64,000 nucleotides of DNA from Bacteroidota bacterium (GTDB lineage Bacteria > Bacteroidota > Ignavibacteria > UBA10030 > UBA6906), in the NCBI GenBank assembly GCA_030835135.1, contig JAUQWO010000064.1, forward strand, positions 124,001 through 188,000, in the 5' to 3' direction. How positions within the stretch are numbered: the stretch's first letter is position 1; each line of letters begins with the position of its first letter. The translations under genes were made by a program, and so were the position numbers. Positions 38,702 to 46,777 of the stretch are shown here, piece after piece. The notes below the pieces were generated by a model. It worked only from the letters and a program-made list of their open reading frames with translations. It ran no database searches and was not told where the DNA came from.

Positions 38702-39367
38702 CTATTGCCAGAAGCTGGCGTCCAGCATGAGGTCCCGCACCCCATTGATCACGAACTGAGCTCCGATACACACAAGCAGAAATCCCATGATCCGTGAGAG
38801 GCTATTGACCCCATTGATACCCAGCACACGGCGGAGCCCCCCCGCTCCCCGCAGAACGAGCCATGACACCAGCGCCGCAAGAACGATCGCGATCACGACG
38901 CCGGCATAGGCCCACGGCTTGTCGTTCCCCTGGCGCCCGTTGATCGTCGAGGACATGGTGATGACCGTTGCGATCGCACCGGGGCCGGCCAAGCTGGGCA
39001 TAGCCAGCGGACTGAACGAGATGTCCCGCTTCTGTTCGACCTCCGGATCGACCACAACCGCAGGCTTGTTCTCTTCAGGAAAGAGCATCCGGAATCCGAG
39101 AAGGCCAATGACCAGTCCGCCGGCAATGCGGATGCCCGGAATGGAGATCCCAAAGACCAGCATGACAAGATGCCCGGCCAGCAGGAACGTCACGAGGATC
39201 CCTGTCATGTAGATGCAGGCCCATGTGACCTGCCGGTTGCGCTCCTGCACGGTCAGGTGGGTGCTGATGCTGAGGAGCAGGACCGCGGCGCTGATGGGGT
39301 TGATGATCGGCACGAGCGTAATAAGCGTGACACCCACCCATGAGAGGAAATCCCCGAGGCCGCTCAT
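38702..39367 (-). CDS. MarC-family integral membrane protein
   Basis: 221 residues with six hydrophobic helices and the family segments FLSWVGVTLITLVPIINPIS at the N-terminus, LLGFRMLF, and SPLAMPSLAGPGAIATVITM in the middle. MarC/UPF0056 proteins are widespread inner-membrane proteins without an agreed transport substrate. The ATG at 39367 overlaps the stop of the small phosphoketolase-tail ORF upstream (ATGA), so the two are translationally coupled. A longer in-frame start upstream is unlikely. Confidence 0.9.
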   Translation of the reverse strand: MSGLGDFLSWVGVTLITLVPIINPISAAVLLLSISTHLTVQERNRQVTWACIYMTGILVTFLLAGHLVMLVFGISIPGIRIAGGLVIGLLGFRMLFPEENKPAVVVDPEVEQKRDISFSPLAMPSLAGPGAIATVITMSSTINGRQGNDKPWAYAGVVIAIVLAALVSWLVLRGAGGLRRVLGINGVNSLSRIMGFLLVCIGAQFVINGVRDLMLDASFWQ

Positions 39368-39516
39368 GAGGCTTCCCCGGAGGGTGGTGCGGCCCACCTC
39401 CAGTCCACGATCAGGGGCATGTCTTCGCCGTAGCGTTCGATATAGATCCTGTGTTCACGCAACTCCCGGGTCAGGGGTTCTGGGTGTGAACCGCGAGACT
39501 GTTCGCGCATATGCAT
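39364..39516 (-). CDS. 50-residue stand-alone phosphoketolase C-terminal-tail protein
   Basis: A short ORF with AAGGG 9 bases before ATG, ending in an ATGA overlap with marC. Its product contains LTRELREHRIYIERYGEDMP followed by LIVDWRW, which is the well-known C-terminal tail of xylulose-5-phosphate/fructose-6-phosphate phosphoketolases (pattern L-x-E-x-x-E-H-x-x-Y-I-x-x-x-G-E-D-M-P-x-I-x-x-W-x-W). The thiamine-diphosphate and transketolase-like domains are absent, and no other phosphoketolase gene lies in the window. It may be a relic or an independently kept small protein; coupling to marC favours retention. Confidence 0.7.
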   Translation of the reverse strand: MHMREQSRGSHPEPLTRELREHRIYIERYGEDMPLIVDWRWAAPPSGEAS

Positions 39517-39558
39517 TCCCCGCTACCCTTCAGTGGTGACAGCGTTATCCCGCGTTCC

Positions 39559-40230
39559 CTACCGGAGTGCACCGCTCTCCGCGGCATCCTTCATCTTCTC
39601 ATTCGCGAAGATGGCGACTTCGACGCGCCTGTTGAGCTGACGGCCTGCGGCATTGTCATTCGACGCCACAGGATGCAGCTCGCCGGTCCCGACGGTGGAG
39701 ATCCTCGAGGCGGGGACCCCCTGGCCCTTATGATAGTCGGCAACGGCCTGTGCACGACGTTCCGAAAGCGCTTGATTGTACTGGGTCGTGCCTTCGTTAT
39801 CCGTCGCACCTTCGATCAGGATATTGGTATCGGGGTACTTGTTCAGGATCCTTGCGAGATTGTCGATGTTCGCTCTGGCAGCGGGCTGGAGTTCCGACGA
39901 ATTCGTGACGAACAGGATGCCGGAGTCGAATGTGATCTTGATCCCTTCCCCGACGCGTTCCACTTTCGCGTTGGCGAGATCCCGTCTCAATTCCTCTGCC
40001 CGCTTGTCCATATTGTTCCCGATGATAGCTCCGGTGGTACCACCCACCGCCGCGCCGATGATCGCACCAAGCGCCGTGTTCCCCGCCGCGTTCCCAATCA
40101 ACCCACCCACCACGGCCCCACCGCCCGCGCCGATCGCCCCACCCTTTACCGCATTGCTCGCCGAGCAACCCACGAAGATCGTGGCGATGCAGAGCACCGT
40201 GGCAAGTGTTCCCTTGTGGTAGAATCTCAT
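39559..40230 (-). CDS. OmpA-family lipoprotein with glycine-zipper domain
   Basis: 223 residues: lipobox ATIFVGC, a glycine-zipper stretch (about 30-70; GGAIGAGGGAVVGGLIGNAA) likely to insert in or cross a membrane, a short charged helix, and an OmpA-like peptidoglycan-binding domain (about 105-215) with NSSELQPAARANIDNLARIL and the ATDNEG...LSERRAQAV...NRRVEVAI signature. It should tether the outer membrane to the wall. It is similar in build to YiaD-type proteins. GAGAGG precedes the ATG; the upstream frame does not look coding. Confidence 0.88.
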   Translation of the reverse strand: MRFYHKGTLATVLCIATIFVGCSASNAVKGGAIGAGGGAVVGGLIGNAAGNTALGAIIGAAVGGTTGAIIGNNMDKRAEELRRDLANAKVERVGEGIKITFDSGILFVTNSSELQPAARANIDNLARILNKYPDTNILIEGATDNEGTTQYNQALSERRAQAVADYHKGQGVPASRISTVGTGELHPVASNDNAAGRQLNRRVEVAIFANEKMKDAAESGALR

Positions 40231-40403
40231 TGCAGACCTCTCTGAGAAAAAATGCGCAGCACATTGACCCCCTCCACATTGCTCGCACGACTCTGCGAGG
40301 TGAATGAACCGAGACCCGTGCCCGGCAACGCTCCCATGAACTTCTGGCGTTCCATCCCGGGTCGTTCCTGGCACCACGACAGTGCACGATACCGAGGGAT
40401 ACG

Positions 40404-40553
40404 CTACACGAGCTTCTTGCCGCTGATGACCCGTACCAGGATCGAAATGATCGCCAGCACCAACAACACATGCACGAACCCTCCCATGGTATAGGAGGTG
40501 ACCAACCCGAGAAGCCACAGGACGACGAGAACGACTGCAATGGTATAGAACAT
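40404..40553 (-). CDS. Small lmo0937-family membrane protein
   Basis: 49 residues with two transmembrane helices (TIAVVLVVLWLLGLVTSYTM and VHVLLVLAIISILVRVI), the pattern of the lmo0937 family, often found near CsbD and other general-stress genes. AAGGA lies 8 bases before the ATG. Upstream in-frame residues look non-coding. Function unknown. Confidence 0.8.
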   Translation of the reverse strand: MFYTIAVVLVVLWLLGLVTSYTMGGFVHVLLVLAIISILVRVISGKKLV

Positions 40554-40679
40554 GGTGATAATCCTTCTCTTGTGAACCACGTACGTCGGTATCTGGTGCG
40601 GAATACACGTCCAGCCATCCCTGCTGGTGCCGGGAACTTCCGTCGTCCCGACCTCAAGAGAATTCACGAGCCGATCATC

Positions 40680-41858
40680 CTACCTGAACATCGTCCCGTA
40701 GAACCGGATGCCCTCTACCTGACGCTCCACTTCCCACAAACATTCCCATCCCGAATGGTCCTCTTTCTTGCTCGACCGCCCGAACCGTGGGGGACGGTAG
40801 AACACATTGATACCCTCTTTCATGGCCGGGAGAACATACCCGGGGACATCAGCGCAATCGCAATAGCCGGTCGTTACTCCCCTCGCCTGCATCGTTCGGG
40901 ATGCCGTGGCCAGAGCAGCATCGTACGCCTTTCCCACCGCCCGGACGTACTCCTGCACACTGTCCACATCGTACACCACCACGCTCACGGCCGTTTGAAC
41001 CTCCGTCGTTAACCTGTCGAATGCATGTCGGGCAAATCGGGCCGCCAATGCCGGAACATCTCCACCCGTCAACGTGGAATCCAATCCTTCCAGCTTGTGC
41101 AGGGCGAAGTACGACAGATGCAGATTGTCAGGCGAGGCAACAATGAACCGCGCTGAGGTCCCCAGAGATCCTATGGTGTACGGGGTCCCTCCGTAACAGG
41201 TCGACAGGATCATGAGATCGTACCTGTCGTTCCCCCGGGTGAATCCCTGCACACCATCCGCCAGATCACGCACCGTGAAGGGCCGGTCCGGATAAGACGC
41301 GTCGTACCCCGTCCCTCCAAACTCCGGGATCCCATGGCCAAAATACATGAACAACGATGTTGCACCGGATCCCTGTCCCCCGTGGAAACGCTGGAACAGT
41401 TCCCCTTCGGGGGCAAGGTGCGACCGCTCCTGGTCCCGCCAGTAGTTCTCGTGCACGACAAGCCGCCCGCCCCGGTAATAGAACATTTCACCGTCGCTCA
41501 CCGGGAAGAAGAGCCACGCCGTGCCCGCGTGTTTCTGGTGAAAGATCCAGACCTCGGCAGATGGGTTGCTTTCTGCGATCACTTTCATGCCCGCGAGCGC
41601 TTCCTCATCTGCCATGTGGCCGTTCCCGCTGGTGTCATGGTAGAGATAGTTCCCATCACCATGGATGACGCACACGATCGACAACCGCACCGGCGGATCT
41701 GCTTCCCCCCCCTGCACCCTGCCACGCTGGAGCGGAGTACCGGCGCCACAGGAGGATAGGACGAGGGCAAGCATGATGTACCCGAGAGCCAGGGCACTCC
41801 GGCCCTGACCCCCGGTACGGATATTGCTTCGCCCGATGTTCGCCAATGTGTTGTGCAT
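40680..41858 (-). CDS. Lipoprotein with clostripain-like (C11, caspase-fold) peptidase domain
   Basis: 392 residues. The lipobox is ALVLSSC (about residue 37). A caspase-haemoglobinase-type core follows: a strand with IVCVIHGDGNYLYHD, the predicted catalytic histidine in FMYFGHGIPEFGG (about 175) and the predicted catalytic cysteine in LMILSTCYGGTPYTIG (about 220). Order and spacing fit clan CD peptidases such as clostripain C11. The His-Gly and Cys positions are seen directly; activity is inferred. It sits 10 bases after a signal-peptide/TM gene in the stress island, so a periplasmic protease or cleavage-activated factor in envelope stress is possible. GGGGAG precedes ATG. Confidence 0.65.
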   Translation of the reverse strand: MHNTLANIGRSNIRTGGQGRSALALGYIMLALVLSSCGAGTPLQRGRVQGGEADPPVRLSIVCVIHGDGNYLYHDTSGNGHMADEEALAGMKVIAESNPSAEVWIFHQKHAGTAWLFFPVSDGEMFYYRGGRLVVHENYWRDQERSHLAPEGELFQRFHGGQGSGATSLFMYFGHGIPEFGGTGYDASYPDRPFTVRDLADGVQGFTRGNDRYDLMILSTCYGGTPYTIGSLGTSARFIVASPDNLHLSYFALHKLEGLDSTLTGGDVPALAARFARHAFDRLTTEVQTAVSVVVYDVDSVQEYVRAVGKAYDAALATASRTMQARGVTTGYCDCADVPGYVLPAMKEGINVFYRPPRFGRSSKKEDHSGWECLWEVERQVEGIRFYGTMFR

Positions 41859-41868
41859 GGGACTCCCC

Positions 41869-42336
41869 TTACCTGAGCAAGAGGATCAACACAATGATAC
41901 CGACCAGCAGCGTGACAAGACTGATGGTGATGACCTGGTCGGCCTGTTCAGTGTCCTGCACGATGAACTCTGCGAAGGCATTGAGCCGCGCATCCGGTAC
42001 TGCCTCATAGCCGTTGGTGCCGGACAGTTGGTGCTGTTTGTCGAGCAGCGAGGTCCTGAGACGTTCGATCCCGATCGCATCGGCACTCGAGAGGGTCGGT
42101 GATTCATGAAGAATATCCAGGACCCGGGTCATTGTGCCCATGGAGCCGGTGAGGATGGCACGCTTTTCAGCCGCCACATTCGTACTCTTCACTCGGTGGG
42201 CGGTATCCTTGAGGTATTGCTGGAGGTCTCCTTTACCATCGGCATGGGCCGACAGCCCGAGAAGGGACATCATGATGGTTACGGCGAGAACGTTGTGAGC
42301 TTTCATTGCGGTAGCTTTCGATAAGTGGGACGGCAT
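41869..42336 (-). CDS. Exported small protein with C-terminal membrane anchor, unknown function
   Basis: 155 residues from an ATG with AGGAG 7 bases upstream. It has a signal peptide ending SAHA, a mostly helical periplasmic part (LQQYLKDTAHRVKSTNVAAE and a DAIGIERLRTSLLD stretch) and a C-terminal hydrophobic helix (VITISLVTLLVGIIVLILLL) followed by a single Arg. No family recognised. It is 10 bases ahead of the clostripain-like gene and probably co-translated. Confidence 0.65.
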   Translation of the reverse strand: MPSHLSKATAMKAHNVLAVTIMMSLLGLSAHADGKGDLQQYLKDTAHRVKSTNVAAEKRAILTGSMGTMTRVLDILHESPTLSSADAIGIERLRTSLLDKQHQLSGTNGYEAVPDARLNAFAEFIVQDTEQADQVITISLVTLLVGIIVLILLLR

Positions 42337-42392
42337 CAACTTCTCCTGCAACGACTGTGGTGACACAACACCTTCTGCGGCCCGCCCCCGCC

Positions 42393-42578
42393 CTACAGCT
42401 TTCCGATCAACGCGCGCACTTCGTCCCTGGTCTTTCCGAGCTTCTTCTGCAACCTCCCCAGAAGCTCTTCCTCCTTGCCCTCACGAAAGAGCACGTCATT
42501 GTCTGTCAGTCCGGCGAACTGCTGCTTGAGTTTGCCGGCCATCTCGTTCCAGTTGCCTGTGATGGTGAGTGTGTCCAT
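42393..42578 (-). CDS. CsbD-family general stress protein (short)
   Basis: 61 residues. The CsbD signature is WNEMAGKLKQQFAGLTDNDV followed by EGKEEELLGRLQKKLGKTRDEV. CsbD-like proteins are small, highly charged and induced in general stress, with unknown molecular action. The ATG at 42578 (GAGG 10 bases upstream) is preferred over one nine codons upstream, which lacks a ribosome site. Confidence 0.88.
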   Translation of the reverse strand: MDTLTITGNWNEMAGKLKQQFAGLTDNDVLFREGKEEELLGRLQKKLGKTRDEVRALIGKL

Positions 42579-42608
42579 GGTCAATGTCCTCTGGCCGATC
42601 TTCATGTT

Positions 42609-43049
42609 CTATCCGATCCTCTTGTACAGATCCCTCATCGTGTCACCGATCCCATCCAGTTCGTGCTTCACATCCGTCTTGAACGTTTCCCAGGCGGTTT
42701 CTCCCTGATCGCTGTAGTCCGCCAACTTCTTCTTCAATTGCATGTTCTTCTGTTCGAGAACGGCGAGGTCCTTGGCATACTCTACCTTCGCCTTCTTTCC
42801 TGCTTTGGTGATCTGTGTTGCGAGCGAGTCGATCGCTCTTTCGTTCGCGACGATCACCAGCTCGGTCTCGCGCTTGAAGGACTGCCAATCCGCACGATAG
42901 CTGTCCCGTGCTTCCTTCAGCTGCTGCGTGGTTTCTGTCGCTCTCATACGCGCAGCATCGACTTTCTGATCGGCGGTGTTGTCGCACCCGGCCAGGAGCA
43001 TCCCTGCCATCGAAGCCACAAGAGTTGCGACACCAAATGCATTCTTCAT
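42609..43049 (-). CDS. Coiled-coil lipoprotein
   Basis: 146 residues with a clear lipobox (GMLLAGC) and a helical, lysine/glutamate-rich body (TQQLKEARDSYRADWQSFKR, VLEQKNMQLKKKLADY). The ATG at 43049 has AGGAAGG 6 bases upstream. It may be a periplasmic helical spacer or chaperone; no defined family. It lies 30 bases upstream of the csbD-like gene in the same direction. Confidence 0.68.
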   Translation of the reverse strand: MKNAFGVATLVASMAGMLLAGCDNTADQKVDAARMRATETTQQLKEARDSYRADWQSFKRETELVIVANERAIDSLATQITKAGKKAKVEYAKDLAVLEQKNMQLKKKLADYSDQGETAWETFKTDVKHELDGIGDTMRDLYKRIG

Positions 43050-43078
43050 GATCATCCTTCCTGATTGAGTTGCGTCGT

Positions 43079-43693
43079 TCAGATCGCACCTGCAAAAAGC
43101 ACGATGCCCGAAACGATGATCAGTATGCCCGCGACGCGGCTGACCCATCGCATTCCACCGGCGGTGATCTTCCCATAGAACAATGTTGCGACGGTGCCAA
43201 GGCTCTGGAACCAGAGATTCGAGCCTACGAAGACGCCGAGCACCAGGAGGATCGCTTCAGCGACCCCGTGTTCCTGCCCGAGCCCGAGCATCGCGAAGAC
43301 AGCGATGAACGCGAAGATGGACAACGGGTTGGTCAGCGCCAGCACAAGTGAGGAGAGGTAGATTCCCCACAAGCCGCGGCTCTCAAAGAACTGTGATGGA
43401 TCGGTGGTGCGCTTTGCCTTCAGTGTCCTGATGCCGAGGACGAGCAGGAGCACGCCTCCGACCAGACGAACCCAGAAGGCCTGACCTTCGATCACATCCA
43501 GGACGACGGTCAGGCCGAACGCTGCTATCGCGCTATACAATGCATCGACCGTCGCAGCTCCGAGTCCGATGACCATGCCCCGTCCTCGCCCTTCGGTAAG
43601 GGTCTTGCGGATACACAGGACACCGAGCGGGCCGATGGGCACTGCCATCGCGAAGCCGATGATCAGGCCTTTGAGTGGTACCGTTGCATCCAT
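43079..43693 (-). CDS. LysE-family translocator
   Basis: 204 residues, six hydrophobic helices, with the family N-terminus GLIIGFAMAVPIGPLGVLCI and RKTLTEGRGRGMVIGLGAAT, and LALTNPLSIFAF in the middle. LysE/RhtB proteins export amino acids or related small cations. The gene follows a hairpin at 43763-43802 after the OmpA gene and could be expressed at a different level from the genes before it. Substrate cannot be inferred. Confidence 0.9.
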   Translation of the reverse strand: MDATVPLKGLIIGFAMAVPIGPLGVLCIRKTLTEGRGRGMVIGLGAATVDALYSAIAAFGLTVVLDVIEGQAFWVRLVGGVLLLVLGIRTLKAKRTTDPSQFFESRGLWGIYLSSLVLALTNPLSIFAFIAVFAMLGLGQEHGVAEAILLVLGVFVGSNLWFQSLGTVATLFYGKITAGGMRWVSRVAGILIIVSGIVLFAGAI

Positions 43694-43762
43694 GGACTTC
43701 TCTCTTGACCAGATAGTGTCCGCCGGACCTCGATGCCGTATCTCCACGTGTTCCGAAGGATC

Positions 43763-43802
43763 CGCATACAGGGGCCCGGATCGGATCCGGACCCTGCATG
43801 CG
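43763..43802. repeat. 40-base imperfect hairpin between ompA-like and lysE-like genes
   Basis: Outer arms 43763-43773 and 43792-43802 pair at 10 of 11 positions, and the inner arms CCGGATC/GATCCGG pair perfectly around a single G. No T tract. It could attenuate, protect or process the long transcript from the copy B promoter. Confidence 0.55.
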
Positions 43803-43824
43803 TTGTGAGGAGAGGGCTCGACTG

Positions 43825-44691
43825 CTACCTCTGGACCACGGGACGGTCGACGATGATCTCCACCCTGCGGTTGTTCGCGCGCCCTTCGCTGCTGGCGTTA
43901 TCCGCCACGGGGCGAGTTTCACCCATACCCGAAGCCATCACCAGGTTGCTGGCATATCCGCGAGAGACGATGTAGGAGCGTACCGCATCCGCGCGCCTCT
44001 GCGAGAGGTCCATATTATGTTCGGCGGATCCCTGCGAATCCGTGAACCCTTCCACCGTAAGCCTTCGGTCCTTCGTCGCGAGGAGGGCTGTGGTCACCTG
44101 ATTCAACCGCTCCCGCGCTGCCGGCAACAGTTCCGACCGGTTCGAGGCGAACAGCACACTGCCGGAAAGGGTCAGCACAAGTCCACGCGCATCTTCCCTG
44201 GCACCGGCAAGCTTGACAAGGTCGGCCTGCGCCGCTGCCGCCCGCACGTCTGCCTCACGGCGTGCGGTCTGCTCAATGGCCAGCTGATCCGACTTTTCCT
44301 TGTTCAGTTGTTCCGAGGCCGCAAGATTCACTTGCGCGGTCTTGGCGATCTCCGCCTGCGTTGCTTCCAACGATATCTTTGCAGCGGCAGTGGCGGCATT
44401 GCCGGCCGCGGTAACGGCCAGCGCTTCTGCAAGATGGGCTTTCCGGCCCGCGATGTAGGCGAGATCCCGGGTCATGAAGGACTTCGGCTCTTCTTTGAAT
44501 GATGCTTCGGCCAGTGCCAGGGCCTGTTGCGCCTTGCGCACCTCTGCCGGCACCAATTGCTGAGCCTGACCGGTACTGACATGCTGATAGGCCGCGCGGG
44601 CAAAGACGAGCTCTGACGGGGGTGCTGTTGCAGCGCATCCAGCAAGGCCCAGCAGGGTGAGGATAACGAACATCGTTCCTATGATTTTCAT
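43825..44691 (-). CDS. OmpA-family lipoprotein with N-terminal DUF4398-like helical domain
   Basis: 288 residues: lipobox LLGLAGC, a helical DUF4398-type region (FARAAYQHVSTGQAQQLVPA and later), a long alanine-rich coiled coil (about 70-165) that may span the periplasm, and a C-terminal OmpA peptidoglycan-binding domain (NRSELLPAARERLNQV, EGFTDSQGSAEHN, LSQRRADAVRSY, NNRRVEIIV). It is encoded 3 bases after a second DUF4398 lipoprotein, a pairing seen widely in Bacteria. Envelope bracing is the likely role. Confidence 0.9.
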   Translation of the reverse strand: MKIIGTMFVILTLLGLAGCAATAPPSELVFARAAYQHVSTGQAQQLVPAEVRKAQQALALAEASFKEEPKSFMTRDLAYIAGRKAHLAEALAVTAAGNAATAAAKISLEATQAEIAKTAQVNLAASEQLNKEKSDQLAIEQTARREADVRAAAAQADLVKLAGAREDARGLVLTLSGSVLFASNRSELLPAARERLNQVTTALLATKDRRLTVEGFTDSQGSAEHNMDLSQRRADAVRSYIVSRGYASNLVMASGMGETRPVADNASSEGRANNRRVEIIVDRPVVQR

Positions 44692-44694
44692 GAT

Positions 44695-45072
44695 CTACTT
44701 TCTTTCCGGAGGTAATTGATTGGCTTTGCGGAGTTGCTGAACCCGCTCGATCGCTTGTGCAGCTTCCTTCTTGTCAGCATCCCCCCGTGACAGTGCAACT
44801 GCCACTTCGGCATCGGCTTCCGCTCGAAGGAGCATGGACTCAGCCTGATCCTGTTGCCCCGCGGCCGCCAGTTCCTGGGCCTTTGCGAGCTGTTCCTTTG
44901 CATACTGTAGATACAGGGACGCCGTAGGCACGGCGGATGCCCCCGCTTCCTCCGCGGCGCGAATCGCCGATGTCGGAGCTTCCTTGTTCAGCGCCGGACT
45001 GCTCCCACACCCGACGATCGCGATCCCGAGCAACATGGTACTTCCCCAGACAGCCACATGTAGATTGCGCAT
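44695..45072 (-). CDS. DUF4398-domain lipoprotein
   Basis: 125 residues with lipobox IAIVGC followed by the DUF4398 helical hairpin (AAEEAGASAVPTASLYLQYA, EQLAKAQELAAAGQ, AEADAEVAVALSRG). AAGGAG lies before ATG. It is the first gene after copy B of the 60-bp element (45149-45208), about 75 bases downstream of its -10 box, and is followed at once by the OmpA/DUF4398 gene. Confidence 0.85.
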   Translation of the reverse strand: MRNLHVAVWGSTMLLGIAIVGCGSSPALNKEAPTSAIRAAEEAGASAVPTASLYLQYAKEQLAKAQELAAAGQQDQAESMLLRAEADAEVAVALSRGDADKKEAAQAIERVQQLRKANQLPPERK

Positions 45073-45148
45073 GGTGTTCTCCTTTGTGTAGCGATGCGAT
45101 GCATCTCGTTGAACGTGACTCACTGTGAGACCCGCAGAGCGTTGTACG

Positions 45149-45208
45149 AGTCTACCGAAAGATCCCGTCGAACCCAATAGGTCGAAGGGATGAACGTGTA
45201 GCTAATCC
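45149..45208 (-). promoter_or_regulatory. Conserved stress-island promoter element, copy B (before DUF4398/ompA operon)
   Basis: Read on the minus strand it begins GGATTAGCTACACGTTCATC and ends in TAGACT, with one base more between the two halves than in copies A, C and D. The TAG stop codon of the upstream gene (45202-45621) is embedded in GGATTAG, so the element overlaps that gene's end. The first gene it serves starts at 45072. Confidence 0.65.
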
Positions 45209-45621
45209 TTTGCGACCGCATGCAGCCTGCGCGAGGCCGCACCCCACAACCTCGCGTGGCCGTTCCCTTGCGTGCCTTCCATCCCGTTGCCCGGGATCAA
45301 CGCGATCCGTTCCGACGACTCGATCCCCTTGAAGTGCGCCATGCACGCATCGATCCCGGTGAGGACTTCCGACCGGAGCTCGATCATCGCCCCTTCTTCC
45401 TGCGCCCTGCGGATGGCGTCCTGCCTCATCTTCATCCGTACAAAGCCCCGGATGCGTCTCTCCTGATCAGCGCGAGATACGCGTGTGACGATCCCCGCCA
45501 CGAGGGCACTCATGACCGCGGAGACCCGACGTGTGACACTTCTCACCCGCTGCTTCTTCGCGAGCGCTTCTGTCACGAACAGCATCGCGACCACGGCGAG
45601 AACGGATATGGTGATGATCAT
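45202..45621 (-). CDS. Membrane-anchored hypothetical protein
   Basis: 139 residues. One N-terminal helix (ISVLAVVAMLFVTEALA) is followed by basic, helical sequence (VRSVTRRVSAVMSALVAGIV, RRIRGFVRMKMRQDAIRRAQ). No family recognised. A strong AGGAGG precedes ATG. It follows the AI-2E gene by 76 bases and is probably in the same operon; its stop lies inside promoter element B. Confidence 0.6.
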   Translation of the reverse strand: MIITISVLAVVAMLFVTEALAKKQRVRSVTRRVSAVMSALVAGIVTRVSRADQERRIRGFVRMKMRQDAIRRAQEEGAMIELRSEVLTGIDACMAHFKGIESSERIALIPGNGMEGTQGNGHARLWGAASRRLHAVAKD

Positions 45622-45697
45622 GACACCCTCCTGGAGTGATTGTACGCATTCCGGCCATGCCGGCTGGAACCACGGAACCCAACACCGTCGAGCACTA

Positions 45698-46756
45698 TCA
45701 CGTGCATCCTTTCGGAGGCCGCTCGGGCCCCGATTCCGACCCGAGCACCACAGCGATCCATTGCGTATCCTGCCTGGATTCACATGCGAGTTTCAGCGTC
45801 ATGGTCAATGGTACACAGAGCAGCGCGCCAACGACCCCGAGCAACGTGCCCCAGAATACCAGGGAAAGAAAGACGACAAGCGTGGACAACCCGAGCCGGC
45901 GGCCCAGGATCCGGGGTTCGATCACGTTGCCAAGGATCGCCCCGATGGCAATGTATCCGGCCGCAGTCAATGCCGCCGACCCCGGTCCGAATTGCACGAG
46001 CGCGAGCAATATCGCGGGAACAGCTGCAACGATCGAACCGACGTTGGGCACAAAGTGGAACAGGAACGCCAGGAACCCCCAGAGCACCGGGAAATCCACC
46101 CCCAGGATCAGAAGCCAGAGTGTCGTTAACACGCCGGCCACGAGATTGATCAGGGTCTTGATGACCATGTAGCGTTTGATCTGGCCGACGAACCGGGTCA
46201 CCCCCGGAAACACGGCATGCGGCTGTTCCAGGATCGACCGCAGTTTGATCGGGAAACTCGATGCTTCAAGCAGGATGAACAGGACCGTGAAAAGGATGAG
46301 CAGGACGTTGGACAGGGCTGAACCCAGCGATGACAGGAGAGAGGCGGTCAGGTCCATCACTCCGGCTGGATTGAGAGACCGGAGGAGGCTCTCATCGGTG
46401 ATCACAACACCATGCGCCTTCGACACGTCTTTGAGTGACAGGACCAGGTCGTGCATCGTGATCCGGTACGCGGGCAAGGCATCGTAGAAATTCGTCAGAG
46501 ATGCCCCGACAACGCCTCCCAGCACTCCGAGGAACGCGAGCATAACGACCATCACGACCCCAACGGCCAGCACGGAGGGAACCCGGTGGCGTTCCATCCA
46601 GCGCAATGGTACCGTGCCCAGGATGGCCAGGAACACAGAGACGAGCAGGAGCACCAGGACATGCTGCGCCTGATTGATCCCCCAGAGGATCACCACCAGA
46701 GCAGCAGCAAGGACAATGGGACGCGAGCCCACGTGCGACATCAGGACACCTGCCAT
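45698..46756 (-). CDS. AI-2E family transporter
   Basis: 352 residues with about eight transmembrane helices and family segments: VLLLVSVFLAILGTVPLRWM, FILLEASSFPIKL, and the C-terminal block VLWGFLAFLFHFVPNVGSIV ... GNVIEPRILGRRLGLSTLVV. This family (PerM/TqsA-like) includes exporters and ion transporters; the autoinducer-2 name should not be read as function. The start at 46756 has GGAGG 10 bases upstream. It lies 21 bases after the AsmA-like gene. Confidence 0.9.
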   Translation of the reverse strand: MAGVLMSHVGSRPIVLAAALVVILWGINQAQHVLVLLLVSVFLAILGTVPLRWMERHRVPSVLAVGVVMVVMLAFLGVLGGVVGASLTNFYDALPAYRITMHDLVLSLKDVSKAHGVVITDESLLRSLNPAGVMDLTASLLSSLGSALSNVLLILFTVLFILLEASSFPIKLRSILEQPHAVFPGVTRFVGQIKRYMVIKTLINLVAGVLTTLWLLILGVDFPVLWGFLAFLFHFVPNVGSIVAAVPAILLALVQFGPGSAALTAAGYIAIGAILGNVIEPRILGRRLGLSTLVVFLSLVFWGTLLGVVGALLCVPLTMTLKLACESRQDTQWIAVVLGSESGPERPPKGCT

Positions 46757-46777
46757 CGGGATCACACCTCCATGAAT

